Source: Shinisaurus crocodilurus
Taxonomy: Eukaryota > Chordata > Lepidosauria > Squamata > Shinisauridae
NCBI GenBank assembly: GCA_021292165.1
Contig: CM037878.1
Location: 3,596,001 to 3,660,000 of the forward strand
Reading direction: 5' to 3'
DNA length: 64,000 nucleotides
Shown here: positions 21,871 to 31,975 of the stretch, in pieces
Layout: each line of letters begins with the position of its first letter
Numbering within the stretch: the first letter of the stretch is position 1
The notes under the pieces: generated by a model
Databases searched by the model: none
What the model saw: only the letters and a program-made list of their open reading frames with translations
What the model was told of the DNA's origin: nothing
Position numbers and translations under genes: made by a program

Positions 21871-22804
21871 TTATTGATGTGGGGCACTTTGGAAGACAAT
21901 AATTGAAAAGTAGGATAAAAACGAAGGAAATAAATAAATAAAACCCCACTCATACCACTGCTTTAAGTCTCCTAAGAGTTAATATATGGTGATATGTGTG
22001 GGGCTTGTTTGTAAAAAGAAAGATGACGTCTGTCTAATTCCAGCATCTCCACTCAGCTTGCTGGCAGTGGAGCGAAAGACTTTCAAGCATCAGAGATCTC
22101 TGATCTGAGTTGCATAGCAAACACCAAATTAGCGAAGTTTATCAGTGTTGGGAGCACATTTATTGTGGCATAAGCGTTCGTGGTCTGGCGTCCATCAGAT
22201 GCATGAAGTGTGACACTGCGTTACAAGTATATATACAAAAGGTTGGTGCGCGGGGTGTGTGTGTTGTAAACAGTGAGGTCAGAGGGGACCATATGCAGAA
22301 AGTACAGGCCGTGATCATCACAGCAGCCGCTCACAAAAATGATTGTTGAGTGAAAACAGAAACCTCCGTGCAGCGGTGCGCTGAATTACACATGCAGTGT
22401 GATTTTTAAGAAGGGCGCATCTTAAGGTCAGCGACAAGCAAGAAGAGTATCCTCGGAGGCAGCCGTGTCGCCCCCACCGCTCGCTTTTACAGTGTTGCTC
22501 CTGATGTCAGATTCGATGCTGCGGGGGCATTGATGGCTTAAATCGCCATGGAAGATGCGCAGGTGGCATGAGCCCCAGATGGCCGTGGTGGATGGCCGTT
22601 TTAGGTCCTGTAATAGTGTTGCCAGACTAGATACAGGGGGGCAGAGTTGGCCTCTGGGTCTGCGTCCCCGTCAGCAACAACAGACCACATAACAGACCGT
22701 AGTTCAACCGGGCATCAAGGGGTCCTTCCTTTTCTCTATCCCGACTCTCCTATTCTTTGGATGATCCCGGGTCCGAGCGGTATGTGGGGAAGGAGGGGGA
22801 TGCA
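21871..22804. other. Mostly unassigned upstream flank of the gene
   Basis: Apart from the repeat at 22098-22300 nothing specific is seen. Confidence 0.45.
22098..22300 (-). repeat. Dispersed reptile repeat fragment
   Basis: TTTATTGTGGCATAAGCGTTCGTGG and CATCAGATGCATGAAGTG form a motif I know as common in reptile genomes. Its other end seems to be at 48555-48620 (GTTAGCCTTTAAAGTACC). Family not named. Confidence 0.4.
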
Positions 22805-23102
22805 TATAGAGCATAGAGATCAGTGTTCTCCAACCTTGGGTCCCCAGATGTTTTTGGCCTACAACTCCCAGCAGGCCCCAGCCAGCTACGCTGGCTGGGG
22901 CATGCTGGGAGTTGTAGGCCAAAAACATCTGGGGACCCAAGGTTGGAGAACACTGATAGAGTTGGAAGGGGCCTACAAGGCCATCTAGTCCAACCCCCTG
23001 CTCAATGCAGGAAACTAGAGGAGGGGGTCTCCCATCCAAGTAATAACCAGGCCTGACCCTGCTTAGCTTTCCACGCTCAGACAAGCTGAGCCAGCGTGAG
23101 CA
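22805..23102 (-). mobile_element. 5S-CR1 SINE, interrupted by a palindromic hAT element
   Basis: Read on the minus strand, the head at 23102-23015 has the 5S block GCTAAGCAGGGTCAGG and TTGGATGGGAGACC, then the CR1 3' end down to about 22956. The last bases of the tail (about 22805-22820) are separated from the rest by the 135-bp fold-back element at 22821-22955. The SINE is older than that insertion. It is the copy closest to the P3H2-like CpG island, about 200 bp upstream. Confidence 0.8.
22821..22955. mobile_element. Palindromic hAT MITE, second copy
   Basis: Same 135-bp fold-back (CAGTGTTCTCCAACCTTGGG ... GGTTGGAGAACACTG). Flanks ATAGAGAT/ATAGAGTT are a 7-of-8 duplication in the tail of a 5S-CR1 SINE. 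It differs from the other copy by paired changes at both ends, so the arms remain complementary. Confidence 0.9.
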
Positions 23103-23309
23103 CCAAGGGGATCACGGAATCTTAGCCCAGGCCTGCTCGGATTCACCAGGAAGACGCGGCCTCTTTAACAGAAGAAGCCCCGCTGCTGCCTAATCACACG
23201 TCTCTGGGCAGACGATGGATACTCAGTGGCGAGCGTGAGATGTGCACCCTGCACATGTTCGATAGTACTCTCTGGCCAGCATCTTTATAAATTCACACGT
23301 TCTAGTAAT

Positions 23310-24860
23310 TGGACAACGGAAACATGGTTCTGGGGCTGAGCCGAGCAAGGGTTCTCCAGGGTTGCAGGCAGCAGCTACCTGGAGCTGCTGCGGGCGATTG
23401 CAACGCGGCGCTGCTGCTGCGCGCAAGGGAGCTGCGGCCCCTCCCAAACTTTTGCGAGCTTGCACCAGTCGCCTCCCCCCCCCAATATCGCCCCCCCCTT
23501 TACTCCGTGTAAAGGTTGGGGAGGAGACCTCGGCGCGGGGCATCGCTCGGTCTGCCACCCCCTTCCACAAAAGCAGGTCGAGCCGGCCCCTTGCCCGCCT
23601 GCCCACGCCCCCCGGCGGACAGCAGGGGGAGACCCCGGCCGGCCGGCCGGCCTGCTCTTCCTCCTCTGCACCCCACCCCCCGCGACCGCCAGGGCAGTCC
23701 CTCCCTCCCTCCCTCCGGCGGGGGAGGGCGCCGCAGCCAGCCAGCCATCCAGGCAAGGGAGCGGAGCGCCGAGGCGCGCCCGGCCCTTTAAGGGCTGCCG
23801 GTTCCGGCACAGCCTCAGCTGCGGCCAGGGTGCGCGGGAGAGTTCCGCGTGGCCGGCGGAGTGGTCGCCCCGCCGCCGCCGCCGCAGCAGCCGGGACAGA
23901 GCCGCCGCCGTCCGTGCAGTCACAGCTCCCCCCCCGCCCGAGACTGCCGATTTCTCGCCTTTGCGGGGGGGAAACCCCGGCGGAGGAGTCCCGCTGCCCC
24001 CTCCGCTCCTCCCCGGCCAAGTCCGGCTCCTGCCTTCGGGGCGCTGCCCGCTCCCCCCGCCCCAGGAACTCCTGGCAGTCCGCAGCAGCGGCAGCCGCCT
24101 CTCGGGCTGATCCCTCCCCGAGCCGTCCAACACCGGTGGCCCCGCGCCGAGACCTGCTCCCTCCGTCCCCGGCTGGATCTCGGGCTCTGCCGCTGGCGCC
24201 TGCCCGCCCCGCCGTCCCTCGGCTCCGATCCCCCGGCTCCTCGACGGCTCCCCCCACCCCGGAGAGCCGGGCGGGGATGGCCCCCGGGCTCCTGCTGCTG
24301 CTGCTGCTGCTGCTGCTGGGGGCGCCGGGGGCCGAGCAGCCGTCGGCCTGCCCCCCGCAGCCGGGGCCGGAGCCGCCCTTCGACGCGCTCTACGCGGCCG
24401 GCGTGGAGGCGCACTCGCGGGGGGACTTCGCGGGCGTCGTGCGCTGCCTGGAGCGGGCGCTGAGCGCCGAGCGCCGCCTGCGGGACACGCGCCTGGCCTG
24501 CGGGCTGCGCTGCCGTCGGGAGGCGCCGCTCCCTGCCGTCGCTGCCGCCGCCGCCGCCGCCGAGGATGCCCTCCTCGGCTGGGACCTGCCTTTCGCCGCC
24601 GCGCTGCTGCGCCGGGCGCGCTGCCTGCGCTCCTGCCGCCGGGGCGCCCCGCTCGGCGCCGACTCCCGCCACGGGGCCAGCGAGGAGGTCCGCGCGGATT
24701 TCCAGCGCCGGCTGCCCTACAGCTACCTCCAGAACGCCTACATCCAGGTAACAGGGGGCGGGGGCGGGGTGGCGGCATCTGAGGGCGGCGTCCTCTTCCG
24801 ACCCTTTCAGGCCACCAGGCTTAAAAGTTGCGCGGGGGGGGGGGGGCGGCGCGCGCAAAA
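23310..24860 (+). promoter_or_regulatory. CpG island covering promoter, 5' UTR and exon 1 of the P3H2-like gene
   Basis: The stretch is strongly G+C- and CpG-rich, in sharp contrast with the flanks, and ends just after the splice donor. Long overlapping open frames on both strands here are a by-product of composition. No clear TATA box lies close to the ATG, as usual for CpG-island promoters; an AT-rich TTTATAAATT at about 23284 sits just outside the island. The transcription start cannot be placed from sequence alone. Confidence 0.8.
24277..24747 (+). CDS. P3H2: First coding exon of a prolyl 3-hydroxylase, probably P3H2 (partial)
   Basis: This exon encodes 157 residues, ending in phase 0 at CAG followed by the donor GTAACA at 24748. 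Residues 1 to about 18 (MAPG, a run of ten Leu, then GAPG) form a signal peptide. The mature part starts the N-terminal TPR/Cys-rich domain of the P3H/CRTAP family: PPFDALYAAGVEAHSRGDF, then Cys-bearing helices, then the conserved SRH..SEEVRADFQRR.PYSYLQNAYIQ block. The SRH and DFQRR.PY.YLQ.AYI pattern resembles P3H2 more than P3H1, P3H3 or CRTAP, from memory of the family. P3H enzymes are ER 2-oxoglutarate/iron dioxygenases that 3-hydroxylate prolines in collagen, P3H2 mainly basement-membrane collagen. The catalytic domain and ER-retention signal lie in exons outside the window. The ATG has G at -3 and +4; the frame stays open for 305 codons upstream, but the signal peptide fixes this start. 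Family assignment is firm, paralogue less so. Confidence 0.85.
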
Positions 24861-24861
24861 A

Positions 24862-25369
24862 AAGTAGTGTTGTGGGTAGTTCATCTGCCTTGCAGGCGTT
24901 CTCACGACAAAATTTAATTATTTGTTTGTAAAAAGAAAAAAAAATAGGGGGCAGAGAAAATTTGGGGGGCAGACCCCTCCCCTCCCCCCTGGCCACCATT
25001 GCAGCCCAGCTGCCTCCTTTAGATCCTGCCCCCCCCCATATCTATCTATGCAGGCGAGAGGAAGGGAGCCCCCCCCCGGGTGGTTGTGTTCAGCCAGCCC
25101 CCTGCCCCCGCTCCAGCTGCCATCCTCACCCCCTCCCTGCAGCGACCATAAGGGAGAGCGGGACCCCCACCTCTGCTAACTCCCTAATAGATCCTGACTG
25201 CCCACCCTGTGTATCTCCCATGGTGACCCCTCCCCCCACGAGTTCTCTGCAAAACAGCCACTGGGAAGTGAGAGATGCCCCCCCTCCCCAGCGTTTAATG
25301 GTGCCTCCCCTAAGGTCCCCTTTCCCGGCCTGAACCACCTTCCTAGAGCTAAGATCCAAGTGAAGGACT
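24862..25369. other. Unassigned start of the intron
   Basis: C-rich sequence following the CpG island; no exon signal. Confidence 0.45.
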
Positions 25370-25712
25370 TAGAATCATAGAATCATAGAAAAGTAGAGTT
25401 GGAAGGGGCCTACAAGGCCATCGAGTCCAACCCCCTGCTCAATGCAGGAATCCAGGTCAAAGCATCTCTGACAGATGTCTGTCCAGCCGCACCTTGAATG
25501 CCTCCAGACTGGGAGAGCCCACCACCTCCCTAGGTAGTTGGTTCCATTGTCTTATTGCTCTGACAGTCAGGAAATTTTTCCTGATGTTTAGGTGGAATCT
25601 AGGTTCCTGTAACTTGAGCCCATTATTCCGTGTCCTGCAAACTGGGATGATCGAGAAGAGATCCTGCTGGCCCTCCTCTGTGTGACATCCCTTCAAATAC
25701 TGGAAGAGGACT
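25370..25712 (-). mobile_element. CR1 LINE 3' fragment
   Basis: Minus-strand copy from the ATGATTCTATGATTCT tail through the C-terminal RT block (NIRKNFLTVRAIRQWNQLP) up to LFQYLKGCHTEEG. The C-terminal frame is open over about 100 codons, so the copy is young. It is 620 bp into the presumed intron. Confidence 0.9.
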
Positions 25713-26284
25713 TGTCCTCCACTGTCTATGCAAATAATGGGCCATTTCCGCAGGCCACCTCTCTGTGGTCGCCACCATGTCTCCGTTGAGCCAACCCTCT
25801 CCCTTGATGTCTCTGTGTTCACCTGCTGGCTACCCAGGAGGTACACCTACTCAGCCAAATCCCCCCTCCCCACACACCCGGTTCGGGCCACCCTGGTAGT
25901 AATTAGAAGTGGGCAAAGTCTGTCTGAAGAGAGAACCGGAGTATGGCCACCCTGGGAATTCTCTGCCCTGTGTCCTTCCTCGCTGCCTGTGTCACTGTTG
26001 CTGCACTTTCTCTGCTGTCAGGCTCGGGACCTTGCTAAAGAGACTCCTGTCTTGTTCAAAAGGGAGGGTGGGAACGGGAGAAGGACGGAAGCATGCCACA
26101 TTACTAACTCTGAAGTTAAGAGGTGAGGAGGACCCCCTTCTGCTGTAACAAGACGGCAGTGCTGTTCTAAGCGCGGTTAAGTTGTAAGGTCAAGAACAGA
26201 AAGCAAGAAGAGTCGGAATAAATTGTCCATTCTCACAATGGAGGGATGTGACCGGTGGAGTCACACGGGGCTCTGCGTTAGTTT
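25713..26284. other. Unassigned intronic sequence
   Basis: No repeat or exon recognised. Confidence 0.4.
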
Positions 26285-27500
26285 TTAACTTGTTCAGAAA
26301 CGATCTGGAATTGGGAGTGAGCAGTGCGGTGGCCTAGTTTGCTGATGATGCCAAATCATTTAGGGTGGTTCAAACAAAAAGGGATTGTTTGTGAGGAGCT
26401 CCAAAAGGATCTCTCCAAACTGGGAGAATGGGCATCACAATGGCAAATGGGGTTCAATGTAAGCAAGTGGAAAGTGATGCACGTTGGGGCAAAAAAATCC
26501 CAACTTCAAGTATAAGCTGAAGGGATCTGAGCTAGCGGTGACTGACCAAGAAAGAGATCTTGGGGTTGTGGTGGACAGCTCGATGAAAATGTGGACCCCG
26601 TGTGCGGCTGCTGTGAAAAATGCAAACTCAGTGTTAGGCATAGTTAAGAAAAGGAACTGAAAATAAAACTGCCAAGATCAGACTGCTCTTATTCCAATCT
26701 ATGGTGCGACCACACTTGGAATACTTCGTAGTGACCGCACCTAAAAAAAGATATGCAAAGTATCTACTCAAGACAACTCATTAAGGAATCGGCTACCAAT
26801 GACTCAAGGGCCTCACTCACTCAGCCTCTGGAATTGGCTAGCCCAGCTCTGACACCCAGCACTACGTGAGTAAACACAAACTCCCAAACCGCAGCCTGGT
26901 GGTTCCATGGAATCTACCATTCATGACTGCATACTAGAGTATGCTTTTTCAGCAAGCATTCAGAAAGAGCAGGTTTGGGCAGAAAAGGAAAACCCAAATG
27001 ATCAAGGGGCTGGAACAACTCCCCTATGACGAAAAGTTACGACATCTGAGACTGTTTTGCTTAGAAAAAGGGTGAGTGAGGACTGAGGAGAGACATGATA
27101 GAGGGTTACAAAGTTATGCATGGTGTGGAAAAAGTGGACAGAAAGACATTTTTCTCCTTTTCTCATAATACCAGAGCCCAGTGGAGTCATTCCATGAACC
27201 TGACTGGTGGGAGATTCAGGACAGATAAAAGGAAGTCCTTCTTCACACCGCACGTAGTCAAACTGTGGAATTTGCTTCCGCAAGGGTCAGGCCTGGTTAT
27301 TACTTGGATGGGAGACCCCTCCTCTAGTTTCCTGCACTGAGCAGGGGGTTGGACTCGATAGCCTTGTAGGCTCCTTCCAACTCTATGATCTATGAAATCT
27401 ATGAAGTAGTGATGGCCACCAGTCCGGATGGCTTTAAAAGGGGATTGGACAAATTCATGGAGGAGAAGGCTATCAACGGCCACTAGTTCCAGTGGTACAG
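26285..27500 (+). mobile_element. CR1-clade LINE (second lineage) with foreign internal segment and nested SINE
   Basis: Degenerate RT coding sequence starts near 26285 (ADDA-like region, then DLGVVVDSSMKM and LEYF). It ends with the C-terminal block FRTDKRKSFFTPHVVKLWNLLP at about 27210-27290. A segment at about 26755-26970 that is not LINE-like interrupts the RT; the same segment occurs in the minus-strand copy at 61690-61905. The 5S-CR1 SINE at 27294-27405 is a later insertion. Confidence 0.75.
27294..27405 (+). mobile_element. 5'-truncated 5S-CR1 SINE inside a LINE
   Basis: The copy starts within the 5S head at GGGTCAGGCCTGG, keeps TTGGATGGGAGACC, and has the full CR1-type tail ending ATGAAATCTATGAA. 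It interrupts a LINE between CTTCCGCAA and GTAGTGATGGCC, which are adjacent in that LINE. The 5' truncation fits target-primed reverse transcription. Confidence 0.8.
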
Positions 27501-27849
27501 AAAACACCATTGGTATAGATGTCATCTTTCAGAGTAGCATAGGCAAAAATAGACTATGGGGAAAGGGGGGGCAGACAGGTTGGGCGGAGTGTGGGCGGAT
27601 GCCATCTCACGGAGGTCAAGTGCGCTTTGGGAATTTTTAACCTGCTGTGCTGTGTGCTTGAGGGAAACAGAATAATTCAGTCCTGAAGGGAGAAGGTTGT
27701 AATTAGGCAAGTAGGAGTGCTTGAGGATTGTGTCCAGTCTGCATTTCAAAGTGAAGTAACCAAATCTGCACCTTCCGTACCAATGTGAGGATCAGAATGC
27801 AGCTATCATTCGAATTTCGTGCTTCTCTGGACTGCAGTTTTTGACTCAA

Positions 27850-28145
27850 AAAAGAGTATCAAAATGCATATAAAAATGTGTATTTTAGGATAAAATATAT
27901 TTTATTTATTTATTTATTTATTTATTACATTTGTACCCTGCCTTTTTTCCTGCAAGGAACCCAAATATATTTAGAATAGATTTAGAAAAGAATATTTTGT
28001 GGGAAAACATGTTCAAAAGTATGTATTTCAATAGGTATTTAAATGTGAAGTTTGGGATGGAGCTTTTGGAACAGGACGGAACAGATTTATGAACGAACAC
28101 GTGTGAAACTGACATGGACCAGAAATAGATTGTTCTGCCCATCTC
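27850..28145. mobile_element. AT-rich DNA repeat hosting a SINE tail
   Basis: AATGCATATAAAAATGTGTA, AAAACATGTTCAAAAG and the end TCTGCCCATCTCTGA resemble the hAT-like group above. Interrupted at 27898-27962. Confidence 0.4.
27898..27962 (-). mobile_element. Sauria SINE 3' tail fragment
   Basis: (TTTA)n, then TTACATTTGTACCCTGCC and TCCTGCAAGGAACCC: the Bov-B-like tail in minus orientation, inserted in an AT-rich DNA repeat. Confidence 0.7.
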
Positions 28146-28224
28146 TGATTGCATGGGGTGAACTCTGCTTCTAGTCTTGGGCTACATTCCTACCATGCCC
28201 TAGGGACTTGGCCACCAATGGGCT

Positions 28225-28420
28225 ACTTTCAGAGTTGGCAAGGAATGGAAAGCTCCCAGTTCAAGTCTTGCCTCAGCCACGAACTTGCTAGGTGGCCGTA
28301 GGCAAACCGTTATCTGTCTTCTTTTGATCTGTGATAGGGGATAATGCCTGCCTACTTTACAGGGTTGTTGTATGGCAATGCGGTATGGCAAGTGTTTTGA
28401 GCATTTAAAAAAGGTACCTT
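28225..28420 (+). mobile_element. MIR-type SINE, old
   Basis: CTCAGCCACGAACTTGCTAGG, ATCTGTGATAGGGGATAAT, CTTTACAGGGTTGTTG and GTGTTTTGAGCATT follow the MIR consensus order (GCCACTTACTAGCTG, ATCTGTAAAATGGGGATAAT, AGGGTTGTTGTGAGG), recalled from general knowledge. Confidence 0.65.
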
Positions 28421-28540
28421 GGCCCTGTTAAGTTATTCTCATCATCACAAGTGAATGACCATCTTTTGGCTCCAAAAAGGAATATCTTTTATACGGTAAA
28501 TCTTTCCTGTCTTGTGAGAGTGGCTGTGTTTCATTTATAC

Positions 28541-29130
28541 GACAGTCCCTAGAAAAGAGGCTAATCAGTTCGATTTAGGCTGGGCCACACGTCCCGCCCA
28601 GGCAAATTCTGTGGTGTTTGTTGGCCTTTCTGGGGGACAAAAACCCTCCTGAAGATTGGGAAGGTAGAGCAGATGTTCAAATTGTTGTGATATGTATCAC
28701 ATTGACCAGCTGTAGCACAGTGTTTACACATGGAAAGGAACAGAATGGCTGTCAACAAGTGTGTTGTGTCTTTCTACTTTCCCGTGTTCTTTCTCATGGG
28801 AAAGCTAGGCCCTGGGAACATTATGAGCTAGTCACATGGTTTGTATGTTCTGATGACGTGCTAACTTGTTTTTTCTGTCTGAAGCCATTTTAGAGAAGAG
28901 CAGGGCTGCTTTCTCTATTCCTTCTCTCTTCTGGCTATTGCTTGCTGGACTTTGCAACAATGTAACGTCTTTGCTAAAGTGGAGTGAAGCTCAACCTACT
29001 CCACTGGAAATAATGCTTGCTATGCATTGTACTCTGCACATGGACTGTAACTAGGAAATGTATACTCTGTAGAATATTACTTGCTAAGTAAATAAACAGG
29101 TAGAAATAGACCTGTGGTGTTACAGAGTGT
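28541..29130 (+). mobile_element. Possible LTR-like stretch (tentative)
   Basis: AGTAAATAAACAGG near 29080 followed by GTGGTGTTACA looks like a polyadenylation region and LTR end. The 5' border was not found. Confidence 0.2.
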
Positions 29131-29554
29131 TTCCTTGCCACTTGGATTAGTCTGCAAACCGGGGAAGCTAGAGGCTGGAGTCGGATTACAGGCAAGCTGC
29201 AAACCGACACGCTGCACGCTGCGCAGAGGGGGGTGAGATCTGGAAGATCTGTGTGTGGAATAATGGGCCTCTATGCACAGACAGGATTATAAATCTCCCA
29301 TCCAGCACACGCGGGGCTCTGCTGTCACTCACGCGCCTTCACAAATGAGTGGGCAAATGTTTGGTTGCGGGGTAGGTAGCATTGAGGTCCAAGGGCTTCT
29401 TAACCCTCCCTTTTTTTTTTCCTAGCACTTAAAAGTGCCTTGGAAATAGGGCCACCAATGCCCCTGGGAAGAAGTTCTATGATGATGTTGTATAATTCTT
29501 GGAGTAATTCGGGGGGGCGGGGGCGGGGAAGGAACATAGGAAGTTACCTTACAG

Positions 29555-29902
29555 CAGTGCTTCTCAATTATTTTCTGTCATGCCCCCGCTAGGAAGAAGA
29601 AAACATTTCGCGCCCCCCGCGCGACTGTAAATAGTATCATTTGTCTATAAAATTGTTATAAGTACACCTCTGCATAACACTGTATCCTTATTAACGTATA
29701 AGAGAATAAAAAAAAGAAAAAAATGTGGATCAATTTACAACAAAGAATAGCTTTATTAACTGTAGCAGAAAAGATTTAAAGGAGCACAGGATTTAAAGGA
29801 ACACAATATTAAAAAAAACTTTTAACTGAGGTCAAACGAGCCCCCCTTTACGGAGCCTCGCGCCCCCCCTGGGGGGCCCGCCCCACTATTTGAGAAGCAC
29901 TG
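29555..29902. mobile_element. Non-autonomous hAT element with perfect 8-bp duplication
   Basis: Ends CAGTGCTTCTCAA and TTGAGAAGCACTG are perfect 13-bp inverted repeats. CCTTACAG at 29547-29554 and 29903-29910 is the target duplication in a SINE. The interior is AT-rich with CGCGCCCCCC stretches near both ends. Confidence 0.93.
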
Positions 29903-30000
29903 CCTTACAGTGAGTCAGAGCCTGGGTCCATCTAGCCCAGTATCGTCAACAGGGTTGCAGGCTGGATTCTTTCCTAGCCCTCCCTGGAGATGCCTGCGAT

Positions 30001-30092
30001 CGTAGAATAGTAGCGTTGGAAGGGGCCTATAAGGCCATTGAGTCCAACCCCCTGCTCAGCGCAAGAATCCTAGTTAAAGCATCCCTGACAGA
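30001..30092 (-). mobile_element. CR1 LINE 3' end inside a tRNA-type SINE
   Basis: CR1 3' UTR (GGAAGGGGCCTATAAGGCC, CAACCCCCTGCTCAGCGC) inserted in the minus-strand SINE at 29531-30165, whose sequence continues on both sides. Confidence 0.75.
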
Positions 30093-30479
30093 TGAACCGG
30101 GGAGCTTCTGGATGTATAGCATGTGCCCTACCACTGAGCCGCGGACGTCCCCTGGCTGCTCCCGCAGGCGGGCATTTCTACAACATGGGAGAGCCACGAT
30201 GCCCAGTTGCAGGTGCTCAGCCAAGCCGCAAGGATGCTTTTACGGGCTAGAAAAGGGGTGGGGGTGGGGAATAAAGAAGCTCCTGGGCCCACCTCATAAT
30301 GAATGTGTACTGACTGCTTCCCGCCTCCCACCTGACAGAATTTCCCTGAATTTCCCCACCCAACCTCCGACCACGGTGAGAGGGGGGTCTTTGCCCAGCC
30401 CTAGTTGGAATGGCCAGATGAATGCAGTATTGCTTGTGACTCTGCGCAGGAGCAAATGCCCGTTCCTGGTTGCCAGGCA

Positions 30480-30791
30480 CCATCTCTCCTTCTCCTTATC
30501 CCATCAGCCAGAGCAGCCAGGCTGCTGGGGACTAGGAAGAGGGCCTTCTCTGTGGCGGCCCCCACATTATGGAACTCCCTCCCTAGTGACCTTCGCCATG
30601 CCCCCTCCGTGATGAGCTTCCGCCGTGCATTAAAAACATGGCTGTTCAGGCGGGAATATGGGGTGGGTTAGGTTTTTAATGAGAATTTTTTATATTGTTT
30701 TAATTGTTATGTTTTGTTGTGTTGTTTTGCTGTATTTTAATTGTACATCGCCCAGGGTGGCCGGGTGACCGGCCAGATGGGCGATTGATAA

Positions 30792-30822
<31 letters not shown>

Positions 30823-30826
30823 CTCT
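30480..30826 (+). mobile_element. L2 LINE 3' end
   Basis: Encodes PSARAARLLGTRKRAFSVAA and LWNSLPSDLRHAPSVMSFRR, then the 3' UTR with hairpin CGCCCAGGGTGGCCGG..CCGGCCAGATGGGCG and an (AAT)n tail. Confidence 0.88.
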
Positions 30827-31114
30827 ACCCCGGAGAAAGATGGCGTCATTCCTGTCTTTTCCTCCCCGGAGAGGCTGGTCCCCCTCCTGCGTGGGATCAC
30901 GAGTGGCACAGCCCTCCCCCTGTGTGGCACCAGGGGTGCCATTGGCTCTGCTGAGGCCCGGTTGAGACTTCAGGCAAATAGCCAGAGGGCTTGTCCATTG
31001 CTGTGTACCTGCAGTGGCGTGGTGGGGTGTCTCCGGTACAGCTGAAACTGAAGTGCTACACAGGAGTAGCTGGAATATCATGTGTCCTGTTCTTAGCACA
31101 ATAAAATGCACACA

Positions 31115-31310
31115 GTCTATTTATTTATTTATTTATTTCATTTTTATACCGCCCAATAGCCGAAGCTCTCTGGGCGGTTTACAACAATGAACAAGACAGT
31201 CCTTGCCCGCAGGCTTACAATCTAAAAAGACACGACACACAAGGAAAAAGGAATGGGGAGGGAAGAAGGGGGAGTATTAATTAATACAGTTCAACAGGCC
31301 TAATGACATT
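31115..31310 (-). mobile_element. LINE 3' end, L2-like
   Basis: Plus strand shows (TTTA)n, then TACCGCCCAATAGCCGAAGC and TCTGGGCGGTTTACAA. This is a 3' hairpin plus tail of a LINE read on the minus strand. The same motif in plus orientation occurs at 56255-56311. Confidence 0.65.
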
Positions 31311-31329
31311 TGGGGCTGTGGTACCGTGT

Positions 31330-31372
31330 TCTTACACACGGTCATACTGGATCAAACCAAAGGTCCGTTTGT
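31330..31372 (-). mobile_element. Short tRNA-type SINE 3' fragment
   Basis: TTCTTACACACGGTCATACTGG and AACCAAAGGTCC resemble the 3' end of the second SINE type. Confidence 0.4.
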
Positions 31373-31375
31373 TTG

Positions 31376-31975
31376 AGTTGTGCCCTTCCTTTCTGCCAAG
31401 AGAACGGCAGTCAAGGCAGCTTAAAATTATAGATAAATAAAACATGATTGAAACAATTATAAAACAAATACATTAAAACACAATTAAAAACACAACAATA
31501 ACTGCCAACCCAACCCGGCACCCAACCCAGCAGACCCACTTACACACCAAAGCTCTGCTTGAATAGATACGTCTTTTCCCGCCAGCAGAAAGGCAGCAGG
31601 TGGGGGGCGGCAATCTAGCTTCCCTCGTCAGGGAGTTCCACAGCCTAGAGAAGCAGCCACTGAGAAGGCCCTTTCTCAGGTTGCCACCAAATGTGCCTGA
31701 AGGCTTCTGTCTCGAAAGAGGTTCCTCTCCGGATGTTCTTGATGGAATCAACTACCTAGGGAGGTGGTGGGCTCTCCCACTCTGGAGGCATTCAAGGTGC
31801 AGCTGGACAGACATCTGTCAGAGATGCTTTGACCTGGATTCCTGCATTGAGCGGGGGGTTGCACTCGATGGCCTTGTAGGTCCCTTACAACTCTACTTTT
31901 CTATGATTCTATGATTCTATGATTCTTAAGACCTGGGCAGGATCGTATGGGAGAAGGCAGCCTTTCAGGTCACAG
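31376..31975 (-). mobile_element. L2-like LINE fragment split by a CR1 insertion
   Basis: Minus-strand sequence has GTGGAACTCCCTGACGAGG, matching other LINE C-terminal regions, and AAGCAGAGCTTTGG. It is interrupted at 31744-31926 by a CR1 3' end and resumes with CAGGATCGTATGGGAGAAGG. Confidence 0.55.
31744..31926 (+). mobile_element. CR1 LINE 3' end inside an L2-type fragment
   Basis: Begins GGAATCAACTACCTAGGG and ends with repeated ATGATTCT. The flanking minus-strand LINE continues after it at AAGACCTGGGCAGGATCG. Confidence 0.85.

Larger units (their letters stand above)
29531..30165 (-). mobile_element. tRNA-headed SINE (second type) with two nested insertions
   Basis: Minus-strand SINE pieces lie at 29531-29554, 29903-30000 and 30093-30165. 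They contain the 3' part (TGGGTCCATCTAGCCCAG on the plus strand) and the tRNA-like head (CTACCACTGAGCCGCGG). Interruptions are the hAT element 29555-29902 and the CR1 end 30001-30092. Confidence 0.75.

Noticed and set aside
23223..24999. Long overlapping open frames on both strands of the CpG island (up to 501 codons)
   Set aside because: Stop codons are rare in very GC-rich DNA. Only the plus-strand frame from 24277 shows signal peptide, family motifs and a splice donor.
25494..25685. Small protein-coding gene
   Set aside because: Translation of the antisense strand of a CR1 3' region, recurring at 5256, 9664 and 33145.
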